This document shows, in pieces, positions 1 to 12,484 of a DNA stretch of 64,000 nucleotides. Each line of letters opens with the position of its first letter. Within the stretch, counting starts at the first letter, position 1. A program made the translations under genes and the position numbers. Source of the stretch: Leptidea sinapis (taxonomy: Eukaryota > Arthropoda > Insecta > Lepidoptera > Pieridae); the NCBI RefSeq assembly GCF_905404315.1, contig NC_066287.1, positions 2,294,001 through 2,358,000 on the forward strand, given 5' to 3'. The notes below the pieces were generated by a model. The model was not told the DNA's origin, did no database searches, and saw nothing but the letters and a program-made list of their open reading frames with translations.

Positions 1-237
1 CGTACTACAAAGCTGTGGAATGAGCTTCCTTGTGCGGTGTTTCCGGGACGATACGACATCGGTACCTTCAAAAAAAGCGCGTACACCTTCCTTAAAGGCC
101 GGCAACGCTCTTGTGATTCCTCTGATGTTGCAAGAGAATGTGCCCACATTCTCTTGCAACGCGGTGATCACTTAACACCAGGTGACCCGTACGCTCGTTT
201 GTCCTCCTATTCCATAAAAAAAAGCCAAACACGTTAG
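1..237 (+). mobile_element. Non-LTR retrotransposon 3' end (reverse transcriptase C-terminus)
   Basis: The frame is open from base 1 and reads RTTKLWNELPCAVFPGRYD...FKKSAYTFLKGRQRSCDSS, the end of a jockey-like ORF2. It is followed by the family's 3' end, CCTATTCCAT plus a short A run. It is cut by the window edge. Minus-strand copies of the same family lie at 33660-34150, 49655-50140 and 51410-51530. Confidence 0.75.
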
Positions 238-598
238 GGTTATGATGGTTATAGATGTGCATGTATAATATCCGTTCGGTTAGATATCACAGAGTTTCGA
301 AGGAAAGAAAAATCAAAAATTCCGCGCCTTTCGGGTTACGTCCCAGCGCTCTTGCTAAAAAAGCTAAGCGTCCGTATGCCACATGATCGCACCACGTGCA
401 TCGCTGTAAATAAAATCCTAAAACTATAAACTTTATAGATTTAAAAGAGTGCGAATGACTTTTCCAAAATGATGGTAAAATATTTGACATACATAAGTGT
501 AATTTTAACCTAATTTTTCTCTTTATTTTTGAAATAAAAGAAAATATTTTTACTTAGCACGCAGCGTATATGAATATGGCTCAGCTAGACCCGAAGTT
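238..598. other. No recognisable gene
   Basis: AT-rich sequence with only short chance frames; I see nothing supportable here. Confidence 0.5.
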
Positions 599-784
599 TA
601 TCAATAAACTAATAATAAAGAGGAAAGATTTGATTGTTTGTTTGAATTGAATATGCTCCGAACCTACTGCACCAATGTGAAACATTCTTTCACCGTTGGG
701 AAGCTAGCTACACTATCCCCGGGTGTCATAATGAGGCTATATTATATTTTCAAAAAAAAATAGGAGATAATTACTAAACTCTAA

Positions 785-923
785 CCCCCTTATTCATAAT
801 AGTCTGCTAACTTAGAGCATTGCTAATTCTCACTCTGTCTTCTTTTATTGATCTAAGTCAGAATGAGAAAAAACACTCCTAAGCGGTTGTTTAAAGTTAG
901 CGGACCATTATGAAATAAGGGGG
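785..923 (+). mobile_element. MITE, PIF/Harbinger-like, copy 1
   Basis: 139 bp with near-matching terminal inverted repeats that begin CCCCCTTATTCATAAT. It is flanked by TAA on both sides (782-784 and 924-926), matching the TWA target duplication of PIF/Harbinger elements. It has no coding capacity. Confidence 0.65.
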
Positions 924-1064
924 TAATAATGTAACCTAAGGTGTAAAAAATTACCTAAAATATTATTTACATCGCGTGCGCTTCGAAAAGTATTGATGAT
1001 AAAAATTGAATAATGTACTACAACTTTACAGAACACATACTTATTTAGCGACAGCATATTAATA

Positions 1065-1202
1065 CCCCCTTATTCATAATGGTCCGCTAACTTTAAACAG
1101 CCGCCTAGGAGTGTTTTTTCTCATTCTGACTTAGGTCAATAGAAGAAGACAGAGTTAGAATTAGCAATGCTTTAAATTAGCAGACTATTATGAATAAGGG
1201 GG
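1065..1202 (-). mobile_element. MITE, same family, inverted copy 2
   Basis: 138 bp, the reverse complement of copy 1 with only a few differences. The flanks (ATA and TGA) do not give a clear duplication. The two copies form a large inverted repeat with a spacer of about 140 bp. Confidence 0.65.
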
Positions 1203-1280
1203 TGAAGTGTTCTTCAATTACTTACTACATGCTCGGTCCTCTTGTGTGTACGCGGACGAAGTCGCGGGGTATAAGCTAGT

Positions 1281-2388
1281 ATATTATACATATAAATGTA
1301 AGCACATTTTCGGCACGCCACCCACCACAGAAGTCGGGTGACGCTTCCAATGTCCTGTTACTCTGTCCCCAAGTACGCAGCTGACACGCCTATTAAAAGC
1401 GCGCAACGGGATATGGGGACTTATTTAATAAGGAGTTTTGACAATTGTCGTTAAATGTAACATTTAATGAACACACGAGTACAACTACTTAGCCATATTC
1501 ATAATAATAAAAATAGTAAAAAAAAACTTAAAAACATGGTTTTTTTTTACAGAAAACCGAACTAAAAACGATAGATGAAAATTATATAAATCTTATTTTG
1601 CAAATTATAAAATGGAATAATATTTATCAAATTGTGATCGGTCCTCGATAAATCTACGGAGTTTGGACAAAAACCTGGTTGTTAAAGTGGGTCAAAATCG
1701 CGCCTTATAAAAAGCGTGTAAAAAGAAAGCGAAAGTTTATAGTATTAAGCGTAGGAGCTCCAAATTTTGATATTTCGGTACATAGTATTGGTATCTCATA
1801 ACTAAATACACAGAGCGACGCTGGCGGTATGCGCACACAGTGCCGATAAGAACAACTTTTTACGATAGAGCGAGGAAATGCGATTAAAAACAAAACTGTA
1901 TTACGGTCCTAAATATGAAGCTCGCTAACGCTCAAATTTGACGGGCTACCGGCCCGAACGTCCGTATAATAGCTTCGGTTCAAAAATAAATATAAACATT
2001 GACAACCACCAGGTACGATCGTTTGACCTCTTTTTCCATAAAAAAAAAATAATATTTAGATTGAGAAAAGATAACACCTTTAAAGTAGGAATTGGATTAA
2101 AATATCAATCTGGGATTGCGATTGAATAAAGAAATCGAATCGAATAAACATTGCAATGTTGCGTGGCTTGTTATGATAAAAACAAAGAGATTGCGGCCCT
2201 TCACAATCGCAAAATAAACAAAAACAAAGTCATACAAATACATAAAATATGTAATTAGCCCTAATCTCAAGGTTTACACGCGGAGCGGAGCGGCGTAGCC
2301 TTGAGTGTATTGTACCGGCGGCGTCAAGAACCGGAACGACAGCACTCAAACTACGCAGAACAGTGAACGAATCAATGTTAATAATGGC
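1281..2388. other. No recognisable gene
   Basis: AT-rich sequence. Short frames at 1705-1893 (minus) and 1938-2129 (plus) have no recognisable features. Confidence 0.4.
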
Positions 2389-2723
2389 CTAAGCACATGG
2401 TCGGATTTGGTACGGCCGAACCATCGGACGCGGTCTGATAACGTACTATATTCGATGGTATTGTTATGAACAGTCGTTATACGAGGTAAATGCCGAGTTG
2501 TCATGTTAATTTTATATAAAAGCAATGCGAGAAGCGGTCCTGAGAGTAAGTTCCGTGTCAAATTGTGTTTTTTTAACAGGCAAGCAGCGCTTCCGTCCTA
2601 ACAGTATGATGCATTGTCCATCACACAAAATTATTATTATTACCGTCTGGGGCCGTACAGAGTACGACGCCGCACCAATTGGTGCGAGGCGCCCGTCCGT
2701 ACCAAATCCGACCATGTGTTTAG
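2389..2723. mobile_element. TIR element with 22-bp perfect inverted ends
   Basis: CACATGGTCGGATTTGGTAC (start of the left arm, 2394-2415) and its exact complement at 2697-2718 bound a 335-bp element. The arms extend imperfectly to about 30 bp. It has no coding capacity, and no clear target duplication is seen. A worn relative lies at 46467-46600. Confidence 0.7.
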
Positions 2724-3731
2724 ACTATAAAGTTTTACAGATTAATGTACGAGATCAGGTTTTTGTTACAAATGGCGTCTCAAAACGTAATCCATGTCTG
2801 TTGTATTTTATGCGCAGTTATGAAGGTAGTTGATAAAAGAATTTTTTAAAGACGTAGCTTGCCACGCACACTAAAGTTATAAACATGCCTTGTTTTCATC
2901 AGACGTATCTAAGCTTAGAATCGATGCTTACATTGACGATCCCAAATAATATTAAAATATTACCAATCAAAAAAATTAAGTGTATCATAAAAAGTTAATA
3001 AACATCTAAGGCCTATTATAATGCGAAAGATTATTTGAATGACAAATATAGTTGGGATTAATGTTTCTAAATGTATTGTGAATATTGTTATACTCTTGAA
3101 TTTAATGCTATTGTAACTTTTGTACATCACTATCCTGACTAAAAAACAAAGTTTTACAGTGAATACAGATTATTTTGAATTTGATCGAGCTTACAATCTG
3201 TAACCACACTAGGTATGTCTTCAATTTTAAAACCGTATAAACAAAACCTGTAAATATCTCAACGGGTCTAGAAACATCGTGTAAGTTCACAATTTAGTCA
3301 TAGACACGATAGCCCCGAGTTGGATCTATGTCGGGATCGTTAACCATAGACAATTTATATTTGTGAGTGCCAAATGACTAAGCTCTAGGCCAAAAATAAC
3401 AACGTTTTATAAATATACCAACCACCGAATTAATAAATGTTGGTTGTTGTAGAATTAAGTGGGTAACTGTGAATACGCTGGCTGCCCTATTGATTTATTT
3501 ATTTATTCAGGAACAAAACAGTCGTTTACAATAGTAAGGTTACAAATATACATAAACTAGAAGACCAAAACAGTTGCATAAATTAAATACTAATATATTC
3601 TTTTTTAGTTAACAATGTAGGTACGGTATGTTTAAACAAAAAGTGAAAATAACAACAAACAAAAAGAAAATTTAAACAGCTGTAAGAGTTTATGTAGAAA
3701 AGAATAAGACACAACCATAGATCATTTACTC
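2724..3731. other. No recognisable gene; repeat scraps
   Basis: AT-rich sequence. About 2846-2905 resembles the end of the MITE family at 3732-3930. 'Tttatttatttatt' at 3493 is low complexity. Confidence 0.4.
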
Positions 3732-3930
3732 GTCTAGATAGAAAGTGACAGCTGTGAAAAGTTGAAAAAAAATGAGGTTGACTGTTTACCTCTATTTTGA
3801 GCAATGTACGCACACTAACACAAATTGACATACAAATCGCGAGTGTAAGGCGTAGCTTGTCACGCACAGTAAAGTAATAAACCTGGCCTGTTTTCATCGG
3901 TTGTCTAGCAGCAAGAGGCTCTATCTAGAC
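3732..3930 (-). mobile_element. Small TIR element bounded by GTCTAGATAGA
   Basis: 199 bp with inverted ends GTCTAGATAGA and TCTATCTAGAC. Relatives lie at 9567-9712 (partial), 46715-46844, 49419-49570 and 58580-58764. No coding capacity. Confidence 0.65.
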
Positions 3931-4062
3931 ATACATTAAGACACCATTATTTTAGTGAGTTAAATTTTTCACATTGAGTATGGCATTATATACTATTTTC
4001 TTAAATGTTTTATATATAATAATGAAAATATGCCAATTTCACTAAAATAATCTATACTAATA

Positions 4063-4360
4063 TTATAAAGCTGCAGTGTTTGTTTGTTTGTTTGTTTGAA
4101 CGCGCTAATCTCTGGTACTACTGGTCCGATTTGAATGATTCTTTCAGTGTTGGGTAGTCGATTTATCGAGGAAGGCTATAGGCTATGTTTTTTTTTTCAA
4201 AATTAGGGATCCGTTATAAAATTGCTATTTTGACAATAGAACAAAATGATGTACAGGCTATAATATAGGCAATATTTTATTACTTATAAAACTATCGCGT
4301 GAATGTCTATCGCGTGAATCTATGACAAAACAACGTTTGTCGGGTCAGCTAGGATAAATT
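4063..4360 (+). repeat. Interspersed repeat with (TTTG)n head and 'gggtcagctag' end
   Basis: It begins 'ctaatattataaagctgcag', runs through four TTTG units and ends 'aacaacgtttgtcgggtcagctagg', hallmarks of a very common lepidopteran repeat. No open frame. Confidence 0.6.
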
Positions 4361-6604
4361 ATAAAAAACTACAAGAACACCTAAGAAAAAGTATTTCTTG
4401 CATTATTGGTTTAATGAGGTGATATATAAAAAGTAATCTTAGGACGAATTAAGGATTGATCAATAAAATTTTATGGAGCTTTTTATTGGAGTTCTTCTTT
4501 GTCATCTTAAACACATTGAGATGCACGAAGTACTATGAAATGATTAATTAACAAAATATTGTGAGGAAGACCATGACTGATATGAAAGTATAGAGAAAAA
4601 CTTATTAGTATGAGTATTGGTAACTGTAGACTGGAAAATTATTGCAAATTATAATATTATGTATTAACCAGGGTGCACTCTTATAACACCCAAAGAATTT
4701 TTTAAGAGCGTTTCGGAATAGAAGTTTCTCCAAAACCTAATACCAAAGGAACAAAGTGGTATAATTTCTAGCCTAGTTTCTTAATGCGATTAATTTAATT
4801 AAAAATTTAAATTACTTTAATTGATCTGATAATGACTAACACTGTTATTGTATTTAAATTATATTACATAAGTGATGTGTAGGTACTGTAATGACGTTAT
4901 ATATATACATATGGACATATCATTCGCAGTCTGATAGCAAAACGGCAAAAGTGTGCTTAAAGACAATGTAAGCACACTTTTCTCCTTAGTCGTATGTCAA
5001 TCACCAAGCCTGTGTGTGCTGATAATGAAAAAGTGCTCAAATAATATGTTAACGAGACAAAAAAAGATGTGACTGCTCACCGATAAATTTATTTTATTTA
5101 TGTTAGTTTGGTGTGCAAAAAGCGTAAATAATTTAGTAAAACTAATATTTTTTCAATAAATATGGTACAATTTTTGACAAGTATTCACATCCCTTTCTCT
5201 CCTGCTTGTCAGAATGAGACAGATGAAGGACGCGTCAAGCACACAGACAGAAATAAAGACTATAGAGTCGCTTTTTTTAAAGGCCCATTGAACAATTATT
5301 AGCAATATTGATTTTGGGTGCGGAAACTCATGATGATTAGCAATATTGTATTTTGTCAGTTTTGAAAGTCATTGTCGGTGAATATAAACGGATTATAAGA
5401 ACGTACCTAATCAATTATAAACTAGTGCTATTTACACGGTATCACAGACGTAACGTAATAACCAAGTGATAATTGATACTTATTAACACCGCAAATCTGT
5501 AAATCTTTCTCAGCTTTTCCGTACACAAGATGATGAAAGAGAAATGGCGCCAGTTCGTAGCAAAAGAGAGATGTGAAGAATTTTATAAACTAAGTTAGTC
5601 GAGTGGCTTTTGCTCGAATCATTTCCTGGAGGCTGGTTTATATTTCACCACTAAAGGCTTAAATCCTTTAGTGGTGACATGCGTTTAAAAATTCATGCTC
5701 AAAGAGTATGACAAAACTTTGTTTAACATTTTAAGTATTGATATCTCTTTTGAATGTCAATATATTAAGTCATATTGACGCACACACAAAAGTCCAATTT
5801 AGCAACACATATAATTTATCATACAAAGATATGTTGATGTCCCCGCTTACACTACATATGCAAAAAGACACCCTGGAAAAGATGTCCAAGTCTTAGTCTT
5901 TAACAAATTAAATTTATTTCAGCGAACTTAACTTTTAAGTTATATGCCGAATTATTTTATGTAAATAAAAATATAATATTGGAGTTTTTATTTATCTTAT
6001 GAAAATCAATTCCATTTAGAGTATATAACTTTCGCCCTTATAATATGAGCGCGATATTTAATTAAAAACGTATAAAACCTCTGACTGGACAGATCCTGAA
6101 CAGAAAATAGGGACAGACTGACAAACGTAAAACTTATAGCAACCCCCTTTTTCGTCAGGGGTTTAAAATAATACCTAACTGCTACTCAACTGTTGTCACT
6201 GTCCAAATTGGGTTCTAAATTCAAAATACGCAGCCTAAACTGAAAAAGTGTTTACATTGCTGCTTATTGACCAATAATATTTTAAACAAGTGGAGTAAAC
6301 GCCGAAATAAATAAACATAGCAGTCGAAGCATATTATGGTGGCATTTGTGGCATGTGCTATATTTCGGCTTTGATTTTGTATGACGTGCATTGTCTATAT
6401 GACGTATAGAACGTCGTTGGTGTACTGTATCTATAATAAGTGATGTGTATCAGTCTTTGGTCCTTTATTAACTGAAACTAATTGACTGTTAAATATAACA
6501 TGATTTTGATGCTAGCTCTCGGAAATTAAGCCGTCGACTTTGGTCACAGAGCCATCCATATTATTTTAGATCAATGCTATTGTTTTAGGTCATGTTCTTT
6601 AAAT
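4361..6604. other. No recognisable gene; two short hairpins
   Basis: AT-rich. It holds a hairpin at 4947-4981 (13-bp perfect arms around AAAAGTGTGCTTA) and another at 5645-5677 (13-bp perfect arms around TCACCACTAAAGG, 7-nt loop). Nothing else is supported. Confidence 0.45.
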
Positions 6605-6925
6605 ATATAAATTAAGTGTCCTGATGTTTGTTCCCAGTGAACACCTAAAATAATGAACGGATTTTAGTAGGGATTATTTCATGAAGTAGAGTTTAGTCCA
6701 ACTTGAGGGATTTTATTCCAATTTGTCACCCATAATCATTTTTCTATCCAATATTTGTTTTGTATGGACATATTTTCTATGAGAGAATTTACTGACGCAC
6801 GGTTTGACAGTTCTACTGAAAAACAATTTCATTATAACAACACGGTGCAAATTTTACGAAGTAATTATTGATGTTATGAAATATTATTGATACACAACGA
6901 CTGTCGGGTCAGATGGTCAGTACAA
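6605..6925 (+). repeat. Interspersed repeat, 'tgacccgacag' family
   Basis: It runs from 'gtgtcctgatgtttgttcc' to 'cgactgtcgggtcagatgg'. The internal block 'gacgcacggtttgacagttct' recurs at 12668 (plus) and about 13110 (minus). Confidence 0.55.
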
Positions 6926-6954
6926 TAAAATATATTTTTCAGATAAATAATAAT

Positions 6955-7150
6955 AGTAATAATAATGATACACTCTTATACAAATTATTTTGCCCAAAAC
7001 TAGGCATAGCCTGTACTATGTCATGGGTGCAAGACAACGATATATTTAATACAATATACTTACTTAAACATACATAAATACAAATAAACATCCATGACTC
7101 GGAAACAATTTGTTACATAAATAATAAATATTTGACAATGACAGATTGAC
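6955..7150 (-). mobile_element. tRNA-derived SINE, 3' part only
   Basis: The reverse complement carries the SINE body 'gagtcatggatgttt' and the tail 'ctatgcctagtttt' shared with the SINE at 52400-52622. The tRNA-like head is missing. Confidence 0.55.
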
Positions 7151-7331
7151 CTGACTTATCGGCTACAATAATGGCTAAAATAAATAATGTCATGTTAAAA
7201 TAGCAATCGTTCAATTCACAATTTCATTCATAAATCACTTCCGAGTCCCGCTGTACTCTATCCCCGACATTGCCAGAATTGCTGCATTGATACACTTTCA
7301 TTCGTAAGATTGTTGCCAAGCTTGAATGATT

Positions 7332-7400
7332 TTTTTATGGAAGAGGAGGTCAATCGAACGCACGTGTTACCTAATGTTAAGTGATCAAGTGAAATGAGTG
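7332..7400 (-). mobile_element. Non-LTR retrotransposon 3' end scrap
   Basis: 'Ttatggaagaggagg...ttacctaatgttaagtgatca' is the reverse complement of the 3' end of the retrotransposon family at 1-237. Confidence 0.5.
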
Positions 7401-8004
7401 TATGCGCCTTTTTAAAGGCACCCAAAGTAATCTGCTACAGTTCTACATTTTTTATTGGTAATTATACACTACTACTAACCTTATTAGTAAAGTATTGTAC
7501 GCCGTTTTGATGTTTACATCAAAATGCATAGAATTTCCACCTTAAGGCGAAGAGCAAGCAGAAAACACGCAAACATGGTGTTTTTAGACAAGTTTTGTGG
7601 TGAAAGTACAGCATTTCGAGCTATGAACACTACTTAATCCTGTTACACATATCCTTAAGTCTTATTTGTAGGTTGCTAATGCTTGCTGTTGGTTATAGTT
7701 AACACTGCCGAGCCTTTTTGAACTACCACTTTTCTTTGAAGTTAAACAAGTTTTTTGGCATGGCGTGTCGCATTTTTTTGGTACTTCTCACAGAAAAGTT
7801 ATTCTTATAGCTTGAACTTTTTTGTGTAGGTTCATTTATTCCGATTAGTAATGAATAACGAGGATTGTAAGCATAGAAACTGTTTTCCACGCAAGAATTT
7901 TGAAAATATTGGCTTTGTTACATAGATGGCGGGCCGGCAGCCGTGAACTCATATCGCTCAAGTTCGCTGGCATTTAGTGTCGCCTTAATTCTATAACATG
8001 TCTA
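7401..8004. other. No recognisable gene
   Basis: I see no supportable feature. Confidence 0.4.
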
Positions 8005-8107
8005 AAGCTCTGTTCAAACACGTCAATACAAGTTAGCTGACACTATCGGCGCGAGCGACATCCGGCCCGCGTCCCGCGCGTTATTCGCCTCAGTTTGAAC
8101 AGAGCTT
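8005..8107. mobile_element. 103-bp MITE with 15-bp perfect TIRs
   Basis: AAGCTCTGTTCAAAC (8005-8019) and its exact complement (8093-8107) enclose a GC-rich core. No coding capacity. Confidence 0.55.
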
Positions 8108-8454
8108 AATATAATATCAATTCATTCCGATCACCTTTCCTATATCAAGCACCTTGGTACGCTATTATAGTCATGCTTACAAAAAATCCAAAAATGAAAA
8201 ACTGTCACTGATAACGTTAAATACTTTCTATTATTTGGCGTATAAACACAAAACGAATTCATAAGCAATTCCATTCAAAGTATACGCGTCATGTTTATTT
8301 ACATAATTACCGCGACACCACGATAACATTTTTACCGTTGTAAATATCGGCTTGTCTCTGCATACAAATGCGTATTGCGTATGGGAGGATTTTACATGGC
8401 GATCAATAGCTAATTGTATAACTACGGTGCTATTCACGTAATTTAACAGTGGGA

Positions 8455-8612
8455 GGCTGCTTTGCACAGAATGCCGGCTAGATTATGGGTACCACAACGG
8501 CGCCTATTTATGCCGTAAAAGGCCCCGTAGCTAGTGAAATTAATGGGCATGAGACTTAACAGACCATGTCTCAAGGTGACGAGCGCAATTGTAGTGCCGC
8601 TCAGAGCAATAG
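8455..8612 (+). mobile_element. SINE-like repeat S1, truncated
   Basis: It matches 'tttgcacagaatgccggctagattatggg' through 'aaggtgacgagcgcaattgtagtgccgctcag'. Other copies of this family (called S1 here) are at 12888-13055, 34738-35280, 48523-48795 and 55430-55735. It abuts a retrotransposon of opposite polarity. Confidence 0.65.
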
Positions 8613-8900
8613 TCTGAGGGCGGTCGCTCCATTCCCTATCTGTGGTATCATTAAGAAAGTAATTTATATTATAGTTACCTAAGTTACATGTAAGAACACA
8701 ATATTTCTTTGAACATTTTCTGGGATCATGTTGTAAAGGATATACATCGCCTAACAAAAGAAATACTAACTCTACTTTTTTCAAGTTTATGATTGTTCCT
8801 GGTGTTAACATTATTATCACAGTTCCTAGGAAATTCGCTAAAGCGCCTATGACCAGAGATTACACTGGCAACAACATTAATGCTTTTATTTCTTTAAAAC
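8613..8900 (-). mobile_element. Jockey-like reverse transcriptase C-terminus, 5' truncated
   Basis: On the minus strand a decayed frame ends NINYFLNDTTDREWSDRPQ, equal to the C-termini at 28722-28907 and 57085-57396. It is frameshifted and truncated. Confidence 0.7.
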
Positions 8901-10360
8901 ATAAATAACTTTTCGCTGTGACAATATTTATTGCAATACTAGGTACATGATTTTTCATAGTCTTCAGTGTCGTGTTTCAATACTGATCATATTTTTTCCC
9001 TATGCAGACATAATAATACCGTTAGCTTTAAATTTGACATTTCAAAAGTAGCATTTGAGCTTATTATGTGCAAATCGCAAATCAGCAGTTAATAAGCGGG
9101 TGTTATTTGTATTTGTATGGAAAATTTCCATTGAATAAGCATTGCAATAACTGCTCAGTAATAGTAATTACCTACATAACGATGTGTCAAATTACAACAG
9201 CCAAGTTGTTTGAAATGTACGGTTTGTAAAATGTATTTAGCGGACACCCGAGAAATAATCAATCATGTAGTTTTAACAATTGGGCATAGTATAATAAATG
9301 GGAGCAGAATATAAAGCCTTCTTTCATTAAAATCGGATAAAATAAAGTAATTGTCATTTTAATATTTTGCACTTTACTTAGAAACTTTGGTTGCAATTAT
9401 AAAGCGTATATATTTTTAGTTAATGTAAATATGAAATTCCATATATGTATATATTATAGGCACAAACTAATAAGATAAAAATAATTTTCAATAAGATTAA
9501 ATCAGGAAATGGTTTTAGTAATATTTTAGTTTACTTCAAATATATATTTTCGAGTTTATAGTTAACATCTATCTTGAGCAATGCACGCACACTAACACAA
9601 GTGTCATACAAATCGCGAGTGTAAGACGTATCTCGTCACGCACATCAAAGTATTAAACCTGGCCTGTTGTATCGGTTGTTTAGCAGCAAGAGATTCTATT
9701 ATGACATATAAATTATCTAAGGCAGCAAGCAACCAATAATCTACTTTTTGGTGTGCGCAAGTCCTAACCTAAAACGCGCCTTGGTCTATGTCACAAAAAC
9801 AACGGTGTCGGAAGTAAAAATATCGCTTATGGAGATCCTAGTAAGTAGTACAATGGGACAGACTATTTAAATTAGTCGAAAATTACGTTGAAAGATTCCG
9901 TTACATACCAACAAACATTCATAACAAGCTAATAAAGTTGAGGCTGACTGTTATACTTGTATTGTCATCGGTACTTGATAAGTGCTCCAAGTTAGAATTC
10001 AATTCGACTTCTAATTCATTAACACCGATCAAATGCATACTGTGGTCTACTTGTAAACGTGACATTGTATGAATTATTGTGGTGCCCTTTCCACAGAAGC
10101 CGCAATAGGAGAAATAGAATAAAGTGTTTAAAAATCACGTTGCAAGATTTCATTACATAGATTCACGCCAAGCTAATAAAATCGTATTACAAATATTCGT
10201 ATTTCGTATTAGGAGCCTCGTCTTAACTCTTTTCGTGTGATTTTAATCACACACTGTTTTTTGTAACAAAAAATCGAGCTTCGGGTTACCTAAAGGAGAG
10301 TGGTACTCTACTCTCTGCTGGACCAGATAATGACAACGCCTGAGACAATCGGATTAATCC
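8901..10360. other. No recognisable gene; one partial MITE
   Basis: AT-rich. About 9567-9712 is a partial copy of the GTCTAGATAGA MITE family (minus orientation, like 3732-3930). The rest has no supported feature. Confidence 0.4.
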
Positions 10361-10580
10361 AGGCATGTCCGGACTTTTAGACTCTAGTCCGGATTTTGTC
10401 CGGCTCTCTAACTAGTCCAGATTTTATTTTTAATTATTTGGAATATAGTAATGAAACTACACCTTAACTAATATTATCAAATATGTCCTCAATCTTTACG
10501 AGAAACGAAATCTAAACGTGATCAACTAAAAAGTCCGGACTTTTATCAAAATGTCAAGCTTTTGTTGGCCAGGACTTTCA
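10361..10580. repeat. Cluster of 'agtccgga' motifs
   Basis: 'Gtccggacttt', 'agtccggatttt' and 'aagtccggactttt' recur several times in both orientations within 200 bases. This looks like remnants of a repeat whose units are short and palindromic (TCCGGA). Confidence 0.35.
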
Positions 10581-11274
10581 GATTACTGAATGGTAACCAT
10601 AGGTGAGATACTTGGCCACCCCTTTTGTTCACGCACTTTTTTGTTATGGTTTAAATTGTGCTGTAACTACCGAGACTTAGAACTTATATACATTGAGATA
10701 TAAATTAGTGACGATCTATGCAATTAGAATTCAGCTATTACAATGATTATGCCCGCCACCGTTTTGAAAGTTTTTCTCGTCTTGTCACTTTTTATCCTAA
10801 AAAACGACTTAATTTATTTATTCCAGTTTTGAGTAATTCATTTGTTTGTACTATCAACAAAAAAAATCGTGACCCACGTGGTCATAATAAACAATAAGTC
10901 TGAAATTCGCTTGAACATTAATTTCTCAAGTAACTGTTAACTGATAATCCACCAATTGTCGTACAATGTTTTTCGTGCAAATATAAACCTAAGTTCTGTT
11001 TATATGATTATAAAAGAATCATCAGCAAAGTGGGTCATGGGTAAATTTTGTCGATGGTACACAGCCCTAGTAGCAACCAATGTTGAAATCGATCGGTTCA
11101 TACACAATGCAGCCGCATGCTCGCGCCGGGCGAGAGAAGCACGTCGATCCTTTGGCACACAATCGGCAGGGTCAGTGACACGTGACAAAGGGAAGGACAC
11201 CGTCACACCTCGTATATTATCTCCGCGATTGACGCAAGGGTTTACTGGCAAAGAATACTCGTGTAGGGTTGCCA
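10581..11274. other. No recognisable gene
   Basis: Open frames of 164 and 210 codons starting around 10956-11632 overlap on opposite strands and run across a SINE/retrotransposon junction, so they are not genes. Confidence 0.4.
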
Positions 11275-12075
11275 CATTGACGACCCCTATAGCCGAGTGG
11301 TTGCTGCCTACTGAGCTAGAGGTCCAGGCTTCGAATCCCGGTCGGTGTATGATTATGACGTACGGTATTTTACTATGCAAAAGAGAGCTGTTCGTGCTAT
11401 GTATCAGCTTGGTTATAGACAGTCTCTCAAAGAAAAATTTAAAGAAATAAATATTATGACTGTTCATTGTCAGTACATTTATGAAAATTTGATATACGTT
11501 CACAAAAATCGTCACCTTTTTGCTCTTAATAGTTATTTTCATTATTATAACACTAGAAATAAGGGATTGCTTGTAACTAATTCTAGTAGGCTTCATAAGA
11601 TACATAATAGCTTTAAGGGTAAATGTATACAATTTTATAATAAAGTCCCAACCACTTGTCAGGCATTATCTATAAATAAATTTAAATGTTTTATAGAAAA
11701 ATGGCTCTGTCGTTAATCCTATTACTCCACTGCTGAATATCTAAATGATCGGACAGCCTGGGATTAGATTGTGATTATTTTATAGCGATAGAAATGACTG
11801 TACAATATTGTATATTATTATTGAAAAAAGCGAAAAAAAAGAATGCTGGGAGAGTTTCTTGCGCCGCTTCTTCTCTATCAGAGCACCATTTGTTTCCGAA
11901 GCGGTAGTAGTATCTAGTAGTTATTAGAAATGACATCAAAAAGAATTCTAAAGGAATCAATTTTGAGAAAATAAATGCCTATTATGCCATTTTATTATGA
12001 ATGTTTGTTTCCGAGTCATGGATGTTTATAAGTATTTATGTATGTTTAAGTAAGTTTATTGTATTAAATATGTGT
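11275..12075 (+). mobile_element. tRNA-derived SINE split by a retrotransposon
   Basis: The head (11275-11358) has an A-box-like 'tatagccgagtggttg' and a B box 'cttcgaatccc'. The body resumes at 12001 with 'atgtttgtttccgagtcatgg' and runs to about 12075. The two halves are separated by the insertion at 11359-11993. Confidence 0.7.
11359..11993 (+). mobile_element. 5'-truncated jockey-like retrotransposon with target duplication
   Basis: The plus frame (about 11369-11716) reads QKRAVRAMYQLGYRQSLKEK..., the C-terminal domain of a jockey-like reverse transcriptase, and is followed by the 3' UTR ending 'gagaaaataaatgcc'. The heptamer ATTATGA lies on both sides (11352-11358 and 11994-12000), inside the SINE sequence. 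Copies of the 3' end recur at 27745-27865 (plus) and 33220-33380 (minus). Confidence 0.8.
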
Positions 12076-12484
12076 GTCAATATTATTATTATATTGTGGG
12101 ATAAATAAATATTTTTTGGAAATATTTTGTCGAATCTTAGTTGTTGTAATATAAAATATTATTCTATACTCTCTATTTTGGCTTTACAGAAGGGTCACGA
12201 TAATAGAGGTAGGTAGACCACTATGTATTATGTTATTTGTGAGTTGATGATAAATATTCCCAGTTTTACAGTAATTATTGGTGTTTATATACAAGTTTCT
12301 TTTACTTACAATACAAATACGAAAACAAATAATTTACATATTAAGTATTTAACTTAAACATAATTATATTAATGTTAAGTTATTTACGAAAAATATTAAC
12401 AAATGTTGTGAAAACCCGGGGAAAGAAGACATTCAAGAACAAGTAGGACATGGAGTTTTGAAGGTATAATAAAATCTTAATATA

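Larger units (their letters stand above)
599..1280 (+). repeat. Lepidopteran interspersed repeat broken by two inverted small TIR elements
   Basis: The stretch starts with the 'tttgtttgaattgaatatgctccga' type head seen also at 4063 and 35485. The typical end, 'gcggacgaagtcgcgg...agctagt', lies at 1251-1280. Between them are two MITE copies (785-923 and 1065-1202), which suggests one repeat split by later insertions. Confidence 0.5.

Noticed and set aside
2525..2833. 102-codon plus frame
   Set aside because: It lies mostly within a TIR element and its arms, so it is a by-product of the repeat.
10956..11632. Overlapping 164- and 210-codon frames on opposite strands
   Set aside because: They cross the junction between unique DNA, a SINE head and a retrotransposon fragment, and neither has a coherent protein feature.
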